Source: Dickeya dianthicola NCPPB 453 (GTDB lineage: Bacteria > Pseudomonadota > Gammaproteobacteria > Enterobacterales > Enterobacteriaceae). Taken from it: 64,000 nt of DNA. The notes below the pieces were generated by a model. That model had not been told where the DNA came from and made no database searches. It saw nothing but the letters and a program-made list of their open reading frames with translations. The stretch covers positions 1,703,100 to 1,767,099 of the forward strand of contig NZ_CM001841.1 in the NCBI RefSeq assembly GCF_000365305.1, read 5' to 3'. The translations under genes and the position numbers were made by a program. Of this stretch, positions 50,661 through 57,305 are shown one piece after another; the first letter of the stretch is position 1, and each line of letters begins with the position of its first letter.

Positions 50661-51347
50661 TTACGGCGCCGTCCGCCAGTCCTGCACGATTTGCCCCGAT
50701 GCCGCGATTTCCTCCTCATGGCCCGGCTCGCGCCAGCTTTCCGCCAGTGCCTGCTGATACCATAACTGCATGGCCGGCTGCGCCAGCATGTGGCTGGCGT
50801 AATGTTCAGCCTCGCCGGTCAGCGCCAGACCGTAGGTTTGCGCCCGGAACACCACCGGGGCGAAAAAGGCATCCACTGCGCTAAACTGTGCGCCGGCCAG
50901 AAACGGCCCGCCAAACCGCTGTATGCCTTCCCGCCATAATTGATTCAGCCGATCGATATCGTTCTGCAATTCAAGGGTGACGGTGTGTAGTTTTACCCGC
51001 ACGCCGCAGCTCATCGAACACTGGTTACGCAGTGCGCCGAAACCGGCGTGCATTTCCGCCGCCGCGCTTCGCGCCCAGGCACGGGCGGCTTTGTCCTGCG
51101 GCCAGACTGCCGGATGCGCTTGCGCCAGATACTCGATGATGGACAGCGAATCCCAAACGGTGATGTCGCCATCGACCAGACAGGGCACCTTGCCGGTCGG
51201 CGAGAAGGTTTTAAAGGCCGCCTGAACCGGGCCGGATGCAAACGGCGTCAGCCGTTCTTCAAACGGGATATCCAGTGCTTTCAGCAGAATCCAGGGACGT
51301 AGCGACCAGGACGAATAGTTTTTATTGGCGATGTGCAACTGATACAT
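50661..51347 (-). CDS. glutathione S-transferase family protein
   Basis: A 228-residue GST with an N-terminal thioredoxin fold (LHIANKNYSSWSLRPWILLKAL; FSPTGKVPCLVDGDITVWDSLSIIEYLAQ with the cis-Pro and the glutathione-binding Asp-Ser) and an all-helical C-terminal half. The ATG at 51347 has a strong GGAGGA ahead. The natural substrate is unknown. It is convergent with pbpG with a gap of 18 bases. Confidence 0.88.
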   Translation of the reverse strand: MYQLHIANKNYSSWSLRPWILLKALDIPFEERLTPFASGPVQAAFKTFSPTGKVPCLVDGDITVWDSLSIIEYLAQAHPAVWPQDKAARAWARSAAAEMHAGFGALRNQCSMSCGVRVKLHTVTLELQNDIDRLNQLWREGIQRFGGPFLAGAQFSAVDAFFAPVVFRAQTYGLALTGEAEHYASHMLAQPAMQLWYQQALAESWREPGHEEEIAASGQIVQDWRTAP

Positions 51348-51387
51348 GTTTTCCTCCGAGAGGATATAGCGATGAGCCATACCATTT

Positions 51388-51582
51388 ATACCCGTCATAC
51401 TGCAAGTTGCAGGTGTGTTGGCTGCCCTTGCTCACCCCAGTCACTGACTGATGTAAGCTCCTGGGGGTTCACTCGGTTGCCGCGTTACAAGGCTCATTCG
51501 AGCCTTGCCCTGACGGGCCAACGCGCTGCGTTGTTCAACACGCGGGCGTGTTGTCCTGCACCTCGAATTATTTTGGGTATAT
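51388..51582. repeat. ERIC (IRU) element with internal insertion
   Basis: It carries the ERIC core on the minus strand: the plus strand reads GCTCACCCCAGTCACT and ATGTAAGCTCCTGGGG, matching the classic ERIC2 and ERIC1R primer sites. The left end is ATACCCGTCATACTGCAAG and the right end TTTTGGGTATA. At 195 bases it is about 70 longer than the standard 127-base ERIC, fitting the known long class with an internal insertion. Confidence 0.9.
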
Positions 51583-51599
51583 AGCCAAAATAATTCGAG
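51562..51599. repeat. perfect 13-base inverted repeat at the ERIC right end
   Basis: CTCGAATTATTTT at 51562-51574 pairs with AAAATAATTCGAG at 51587-51599 around a 12-base loop. It spans the ERIC end and could act as a terminator for the deoR-type gene that ends at 51654 on the minus strand. Confidence 0.7.
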
Positions 51600-51653
51600 T
51601 TAGATGTACCACGGAATCAGCGGTATGACACCGCCTGATTGGCGAAAACCGCC

Positions 51654-52430
51654 TCAGGCCAGCAGCACCTGTCCGCACACCGCCTGTAGCGCGGGGTAAT
51701 CGTCGTTACTGCTGCTGGCGCCGTCGGTAATCAGCATGTCGATGTCGGCGGGGGCGGCATAGATAACGCGGCTGGTCACGCCTACCTTACTGTGGTCCGC
51801 CAGCATGATGCGCTGTCTGGCGCTGCGCGACATCGCCCCCGCAATCGCCGCTTCATGATGGGAGAAGCTGCTGGCGCCGGACTGGCTGGCGATGCCGACC
51901 GGCGACAGCAGGGCGATATCGGCGCGATAGCGCTGGATTTCCGTCACCGTCAGCGCGCCGCTGGTGGCCTGTGCGGACGCGCCCATGTGCCCGCCGAGCA
52001 GAATCACCTCGTGCGGCAAGCGCTCGTCAGCGTCGCCGGCGGTGAGCTTTAGCGCCACATTCAGGCTGTTGGTGATGATAGTCATGCCCGGAAGCGGGAG
52101 CAGTTCGCCGGCCAGCAGGGTGGTGGTGCTGCCGGCGTCGATAAATAGCGTTTGGCCGGCTTTTACCTGTTGTACCGCCAGTTGGGCGATCGCCAGCTTC
52201 TCTTGTTCCCGCACTGCGTTGCGTACCGACAGCGGCGGCTCAGGCTCGACGCCGGTCGCGACGATGCCGCCGTGTACCCGGCGCAGCGCGCCCTGCGCTT
52301 CCAGCTTGAGCACATCGCGCCGCACGGTTTCCCGCGACACCCCCAGATGCTGAATGATGTGGTCGGTAGTGACCCGGTTAAGGGACGACAGCAGCAGGCG
52401 GATACGGTGCAGGCGGGTTTCTTCAAGCAT
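51654..52430 (-). CDS. DeoR-family transcriptional regulator
   Basis: A 258-residue repressor. The N-terminal helix-turn-helix is RIRLLLSSLNRVTTDHIIQHLGVSRETVRRDV, and the C-terminal DeoR sensor has LFIDAGSTTTLLAGEL, ITNSLNVAL and VILLGGHMGASAQATSG. DeoR proteins sense phosphorylated sugars or related metabolites. It is divergent from a class III aminotransferase gene, its likely target. Confidence 0.9.
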   Translation of the reverse strand: MLEETRLHRIRLLLSSLNRVTTDHIIQHLGVSRETVRRDVLKLEAQGALRRVHGGIVATGVEPEPPLSVRNAVREQEKLAIAQLAVQQVKAGQTLFIDAGSTTTLLAGELLPLPGMTIITNSLNVALKLTAGDADERLPHEVILLGGHMGASAQATSGALTVTEIQRYRADIALLSPVGIASQSGASSFSHHEAAIAGAMSRSARQRIMLADHSKVGVTSRVIYAAPADIDMLITDGASSSNDDYPALQAVCGQVLLA

Positions 52431-52832
52431 CAGCGGGCATTCTCTCGGTCAGGTGTCGGTCGCCGCCATTATAACGCCAAGGCGGCGGACGATCAGGTTC
52501 GACAGATAATCGGTCGGTTTGTGTATTTTTGTGCTTTTTAGCATAACAGGTGTGCGGATTTTGGCAATGGGGCGGCGGGTAACGTGCCGGAACGAGCGAT
52601 TTTTGACTATTCATTTGTTTTTTAATTTATTTTTTCAGGTTGGGTCGCGGTGGCTGGGTGCGCCGATTCGCCGCTTTGTTGCACTTTTTTGGTGATTTTT
52701 ACGCCGCAAAATAGTGCGTATTTTTGTATTTGTGTATTTCGTTGCTTTTGGTGTAGGGTAGTGCTCATCACGCGGCGCCGGAGAGCCGGCGGCTATTACG
52801 CGTGGGGCACATTACTTTCATCTGGAGTCATT
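52431..52832. promoter_or_regulatory. divergent control region with repeated operator-like motifs
   Basis: A 402-base gap between the DeoR regulator and the aminotransferase. Two 18-base T-rich direct repeats, at 52521-52538 (GTGTATTTTTGTGCTTTT) and 52732-52749 (GTGTATTTCGTTGCTTTT), agree at 15 positions, and a related GTGCGTATTTTTGT lies at 52714. They flank the region and are candidate DeoR-type operators allowing a repression loop. Each lies near one of the divergent genes. Confidence 0.5.
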
Positions 52833-54173
52833 ATGGCGACACGTTCAACTATCATGGATACCAACAGCTTCCGTGCGGAACATGCGGCGGCACTGACGGA
52901 CGACATCCGCACGCTGACGGAAAAACGCGGCAGAGTGCTGGGCGATTCCTACCGGTTGTTCTACCGCAACCCGGTGCATCTGGTACGCGGCGAGAAGCAA
53001 TATCTGTGGGATGCGGCAGGCAACCAGTATCTGGACGTGTACAACAACGTCGCCAGCATCGGTCATTGCCACCCGGCGGTGATTGAGGCGGTACACGCGC
53101 AGATGTGTCAGCTCAACACCCACACCCGCTACTTGCACGACCGCATTCTGGATTACACCGAAGACCTGCTGACGCTGGTGCCGAAGGACATCACCAAAGC
53201 GATGTACATGTGTACCGGCTCCGAAGCCAACGATCTGGCGATTCGGGTGGCGCGCGCCTACAGCGGCGGCACCGGAATTATCGTCACCCGCGAGGCGTAT
53301 CACGGCACCAGCGAGCTGACCTCCGGCGCGTCGCCGGCGCTGGGCAGCGGCCAGCCGATTGCCGCAACGACCCGGCTGGTGCCGGCGCCGGACCGTTATC
53401 GCGTGGACGCGCCGGATTTGGGTGCCTGGTTCGCCAATCAAATCCAGCAACAGATCGATGACATGGCCGCCCACGGCATCAAGTTCGCCGGTTTCCTCGC
53501 CGATTCGATTTTCTCCTCCGACGGCGTGCTGCCGGGGCCGGCCGGCTATCTGCAAGCCGCTATCGAGGTGGTACACGCCAACGGCGGCATCTTCATCGCC
53601 GATGAGGTGCAACCGGGCTTTGCCCGCACCGGCGACGCCTTCTGGGGCTTTGCCCGCCACGGCATCGTGCCGGACATCATCACCCTGGGTAAACCGATGG
53701 GCAACGGGATCCCGGTATCGGCGCTGCTGGCGAAACCCGAGGTGCTGGCGGCGTTCAGCGACGAGATTCCCTATTTCAACACCTTCGGCGGCAACCCGGT
53801 ATCGATGGCGGCCGCGCAGGCGGTGCTGAAGGTGATCCGTGAAGAGAAACTGCAGGAACACAGCAAGCTGGTGGGCGCCCGGCTGTTGAAAGAGCTGGCC
53901 GGGCTGGCGGACCGCCATGCCAGCGTCGGCGATGTCCGCGGCGCCGGGTTGTTCATCGGTTTCGAACTGGTCAGCGATCGCGACCACAAAACGCCGGACA
54001 AAACACGAGCGCTGAACGTCATAGAACATTTGCGTGAGCAGCGCGTGTTGACCTCGGTGGCCGGCCCGCATGGGAATGTTCTGAAACTGCGTCCGACGCT
54101 GGCGTTTCAGGAACACGATATCGACTGGCTGGTCGGTGCGCTGGACCAGGCGCTGAGCGCCACCGTTTCCTGA
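52833..54173 (+). CDS. class III PLP aminotransferase
   Basis: A 446-residue class III aminotransferase of the AGXT2/ethanolamine-phosphate phospho-lyase-like group. Motifs are YLDVYNNVASIGHCHPAVIEAV, MCTGSEANDLAIRVAR, VTREAYHGTSELTSGASP, IFIADEVQPGFARTG and the PLP lysine in IITLGKPMGNGIP. The start ATG 52833 follows TCTGGAG. Its substrate is not deducible; regulation by the divergent DeoR protein is likely. A short stem-loop (54180-54201) follows. Confidence 0.88.
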   Translation: MATRSTIMDTNSFRAEHAAALTDDIRTLTEKRGRVLGDSYRLFYRNPVHLVRGEKQYLWDAAGNQYLDVYNNVASIGHCHPAVIEAVHAQMCQLNTHTRYLHDRILDYTEDLLTLVPKDITKAMYMCTGSEANDLAIRVARAYSGGTGIIVTREAYHGTSELTSGASPALGSGQPIAATTRLVPAPDRYRVDAPDLGAWFANQIQQQIDDMAAHGIKFAGFLADSIFSSDGVLPGPAGYLQAAIEVVHANGGIFIADEVQPGFARTGDAFWGFARHGIVPDIITLGKPMGNGIPVSALLAKPEVLAAFSDEIPYFNTFGGNPVSMAAAQAVLKVIREEKLQEHSKLVGARLLKELAGLADRHASVGDVRGAGLFIGFELVSDRDHKTPDKTRALNVIEHLREQRVLTSVAGPHGNVLKLRPTLAFQEHDIDWLVGALDQALSATVS

Positions 54174-54179
54174 TGTCTT

Positions 54180-54201
54180 CGTGCCGGCATTCGTCGGCAC
54201 G
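54180..54201 (+). terminator. hairpin after the aminotransferase gene
   Basis: CGTGCCG at 54180-54186 pairs with CGGCACG at 54195-54201, followed by TTCCGCTT. A weak terminator candidate six bases after the stop. Confidence 0.5.
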
Positions 54202-54390
54202 TTCCGCTTGCCGGGCGGGGCTGGCTTGATGGCGCGCCGGCCCTTGTGCTGCATCACACCCCGGCGGGAAATACGCGATATCCATTTTTCCGCTGACGGT
54301 TTTGTGGCACATTAGCCGCCTTGTCAATCACTATCAGCGGGCTGGTTGTCGTTCCTTAACCGGCAACTGTACAAGGAATTCGCACTAACA

Positions 54391-56724
54391 ATGAAATGGT
54401 TTACTTCACTGGCGCTCGCGGTTGGTCTGGCCTGTAGCCCGCTTTGGGCGCAGACGCCCGGTTCTATGTTACAACAGACTGCGCTGCAACAGACTTCGCC
54501 GCAGGCGGCTTCCGCCCGGCAACAGCGCGATGCCTTCGTTAACGACTTAATGAAAAAAATGACGCTGGATGAAAAGATCGGGCAGCTCCGCCTGATCAGC
54601 GTCGGCCCGGATAACCCGAAACACGCTATCCGTGAAATGATCCGCAACGGTCAGGTCGGCGGGATTTTCAACACCGTCACCCGGCAGGACATCCGGGCGA
54701 TGCAGGATCAGGTGATGCAACTTAGCCGCCTGAAAATTCCGTTGTTCTTCGCTTATGACGTGGTGCATGGTCAGCGTACCGTGTTCCCGATCGGCCTGGG
54801 GCTGGCGTCCAGTTGGGACATGAGCACCGTCGAGCTGTCGGCGAAGATAGCCGCCTATGAAGCCACCGAAGACGGCCTGAACATGACCTGGGCGCCGATG
54901 GTGGATATCACCCGCGATCCGCGTTGGGGCCGCGTCTCCGAAGGTTTTGGCGAAGATACCTATCTGACCAGCGAAATCGCCCGCGTGATGGTGAAAGGCT
55001 TTCAGGGCGATGACCTGACCGGCCGCCATTCGCTGATGACCAGCGTGAAACACTATGCGCTGTATGGCGCGGCGGAAGGCGGGCGTGACTACAACACCGT
55101 CGATATGAGCCCGCAGCGCATGTTCCAGGATTACATGCCGCCGTACAAAGCGGCGATTGACGCCGGCAGCTACGGCGTGATGGCGTCGCTCAACTCCATC
55201 AACGGCGTGCCGGCTACCGCCAACCGCTGGTTGCTGAAAGACGTGTTGCGCGACCAGTGGCATTTCAAAGGCATCACCATCAGCGACCACGGCGCCATCA
55301 AAGAGCTGATCAAGCATGGCGTGGCGGCGGACCCGAGCGATGCCTCGCGCATTGCGGTGCAGTCCGGCATCGGCATGAGCATGAGCGACGAGTATTTCGT
55401 GCGCTATCTGCCGGATCTGGTCAAGCGCGGGCTGGTCAGCATGAAGGATATCGACGACGCCTGCCGCCAGGTGTTGAACATGAAATACGATATGGGGCTG
55501 TTCGAGGATCCGTACAACCATCTCGGCCCGGTCGGTTCCGACCCGGTGGACACCAATGCCGAAAGCCGTCTGCACCGCGAAGAAGCGCGTGACGTGGCGC
55601 GCCGCAGTCTGGTGTTGTTGAAAAACCGTCTTGATATTCTGCCGCTGAAAAAATCCGGCGCCATCGCGGTCGTCGGGCCGCTGGCCGACAGCAAGCGCGA
55701 TATTATCGGCAGTTGGTCTGCCGCCGGACGCAAGGCGCAGGCGGTCACCGTATATGAAGGCATTCGTAAAGCCGTGGGGTATAACGCTCGCGTTTATTAC
55801 GCCAAAGGTTCGAACGTCACCAATCATCCGGGGTTGCTCAAATTCCTGAACGAGTACGATGAATCTGTCGTGGTTGACCCGCGCTCGCCGCAGGCGATGA
55901 TTGACGAAGCGGTAGACGTCGCGAAGAAATCCGACGTGGTGATTGCGGTCGTGGGGGAATCCCAGGGGATGGCGCATGAAGCGTCCAGCCGTGCCAAAAT
56001 CACCATTCCGCCGGAGCAGAAAGCGCTGATTTCCGCGCTGAAGGCCACCGGCAAACCGTTGGTGCTGGTGCTGATGAATGGCCGTCCGCTGGACCTGAGC
56101 CGCGAAGATCAGCAGGCGAACGCGCTGCTGGAAACCTGGTTTAGCGGTACCGAAGGGGGCAACGCCATCGCCGATGTGCTGTTTGGCGATTACAATCCGT
56201 CCGGTAAGCTGCCGATGACTTTCCCGCGTTCGGTGGGGCAAATCCCGATGTACTACAGCCACCTGCCGACTGGGCGTCCGTATTCGGCGGAGGCGCCTAA
56301 CAAGTACACCTCGCACTATTTTGACGAAGCCAATGGGCCGCTGTACCCGTTCGGTTACGGCCTGAGTTACACCACCTTTGAGGTGTCGGACGTGAAACTC
56401 TCCAGCCCGACCATGAAACGCAACGGCAGCGTCAAGGCATCGGTCACCGTCACCAATACCGGCAAGCGTGCCGGGGAAACCGTGGCGCAGCTTTATCTGC
56501 ATGACGTGGTGGCGTCGGTAAGCCGCCCGGTGAAAGAGCTGCGCGGCTTCCAGAAGGTGATGTTGCTGCCAGGCGAAAGTCGTACTCTGACCTTCACCCT
56601 GTCGCCGCAGGATCTGCTGTTCTACAACGCGCAGATGCAGCAGGTGGCGGAGCCGGGCAAGTTTGAGGTGATGATTGGGCTGGATTCCCAGCGCGTGAAA
56701 ACCGGCAGCTTTACGCTGCTGTAA
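54391..56724 (+). CDS. bglX: BglX, periplasmic beta-glucosidase (GH3)
   Basis: Periplasmic glycoside hydrolase family 3 enzyme splitting beta-glucosides. It has 777 residues (765 in E. coli). The signal peptide ends near SPLWA-QT. The catalytic barrel has MTWAPMVDITRDPRWGR, TSVKHYALYGAAEGGRDYN and the nucleophile Asp299 in ITISDHGAIKEL; then the second domain (AVVGPLADSKRDIIGSWS) and a C-terminal fibronectin-III-like domain (VTVTNTGKRAGETVAQLYL). The start is ATG 54391; the open frame upstream is discounted. Useful for plant-derived cellobiose-type sugars. Confidence 0.96.
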   Translation: MKWFTSLALAVGLACSPLWAQTPGSMLQQTALQQTSPQAASARQQRDAFVNDLMKKMTLDEKIGQLRLISVGPDNPKHAIREMIRNGQVGGIFNTVTRQDIRAMQDQVMQLSRLKIPLFFAYDVVHGQRTVFPIGLGLASSWDMSTVELSAKIAAYEATEDGLNMTWAPMVDITRDPRWGRVSEGFGEDTYLTSEIARVMVKGFQGDDLTGRHSLMTSVKHYALYGAAEGGRDYNTVDMSPQRMFQDYMPPYKAAIDAGSYGVMASLNSINGVPATANRWLLKDVLRDQWHFKGITISDHGAIKELIKHGVAADPSDASRIAVQSGIGMSMSDEYFVRYLPDLVKRGLVSMKDIDDACRQVLNMKYDMGLFEDPYNHLGPVGSDPVDTNAESRLHREEARDVARRSLVLLKNRLDILPLKKSGAIAVVGPLADSKRDIIGSWSAAGRKAQAVTVYEGIRKAVGYNARVYYAKGSNVTNHPGLLKFLNEYDESVVVDPRSPQAMIDEAVDVAKKSDVVIAVVGESQGMAHEASSRAKITIPPEQKALISALKATGKPLVLVLMNGRPLDLSREDQQANALLETWFSGTEGGNAIADVLFGDYNPSGKLPMTFPRSVGQIPMYYSHLPTGRPYSAEAPNKYTSHYFDEANGPLYPFGYGLSYTTFEVSDVKLSSPTMKRNGSVKASVTVTNTGKRAGETVAQLYLHDVVASVSRPVKELRGFQKVMLLPGESRTLTFTLSPQDLLFYNAQMQQVAEPGKFEVMIGLDSQRVKTGSFTLL

Positions 56725-56761
56725 GCGGCTGTTGTTTTGACTTGTTGTTCTGCTGTGTTTT

Positions 56762-56809
56762 GACTTGTTGTAGATAAATGACTTGTAGATAAACGACTTG
56801 TAGATAAAC
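56762..56809. repeat. tandem array GACTTGTAGATAAAC
   Basis: One 18-base variant (56762-56779) is followed by two identical 15-base units (56780-56794, 56795-56809). Further diverged TTTTGACTTGTTGT copies lie just upstream at about 56736-56770. It sits right after the bglX stop. Confidence 0.85.
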
Positions 56810-56812
56810 GAC

Positions 56813-56838
56813 GGCCCCTGGGGTGATTCTCAGGGGCC
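56813..56838. terminator. hairpin between bglX and yohO
   Basis: GGCCCCTG at 56813-56820 pairs with CAGGGGCC at 56831-56838 around a ten-base loop. It lies between convergent bglX and yohO and may end both; no T-tract. Confidence 0.6.
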
Positions 56839-56893
56839 GGAGAGGAAAAACCGGCTGCGCCGCAACGGGCAGCCGGATCTGACCGGTTCGGCG

Positions 56894-57001
56894 TCAGCCG
56901 CCGTGTACGATAATGATATACCCCACCAGCATCACGCCGCCGATGCCACCTAACGCGCAGAGCGCAAACAGACTGACGACCCCCAGTTTTTTGATATTCA
57001 T
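56894..57001 (-). CDS. yohO: YohO, 35-residue single-span membrane protein
   Basis: A 35-residue peptide beginning MNIKKLGVVSLFALCALGG and ending MLVGYIIIVHGG, matching E. coli YohO in length and in the core ALGGIGGVMLxGY. It has one membrane span with a positively charged N-terminus. AAGGAT lies ahead of the ATG. The function of YohO is unknown. It is convergent with bglX, near which it also lies in E. coli. Confidence 0.85.
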   Translation of the reverse strand: MNIKKLGVVSLFALCALGGIGGVMLVGYIIIVHGG

Positions 57002-57020
57002 CCGGTTATCCTTTTGTTTG

Positions 57021-57091
57021 TCCCGGTAATCGTTACGCCCCGGCCGGTAAATGGTTACGTCCCGGTGATGATTACGTTCCGGCGATTATAG
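57021..57091. repeat. tandem array of TCCCGGTAATCGTTACG-type units
   Basis: Units start at 57021 (17 bases), 57038 (22), 57060 (17) and 57077 (15, diverged). The array lies immediately upstream of yohO, in its probable promoter. Confidence 0.75.
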
Positions 57092-57171
57092 AGCCTCCGC
57101 CACCGGATACAAGCCAGCCACATGTGTCGGTGTTGCGCCGTCAACCTTGGGATAAATGTGACAACGTCACA

Positions 57172-57249
57172 ATTATGTTTGCTGATTATGTTTGCTGATT
57201 ATGTTTACTGGCTATGGTTACCGATTATGCTTACTGGCTATGGCTGCTG
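57172..57249. repeat. tandem array of six 13-base units upstream of dinG
   Basis: Six units of exactly 13 bases start at 57172, 57185, 57198, 57211, 57224 and 57237. Two are ATTATGTTTGCTG, and the others are ATTATGTTTACTG, GCTATGGTTACCG, ATTATGCTTACTG and GCTATGGCTGCTG. The array ends 56 bases before the dinG start. Confidence 0.92.
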
Positions 57250-57305
57250 ACGTTGCCGGCGGTCTGTGGGACAATACCGGCCAGATTGAACGACAGTGAG
57301 ACGGC

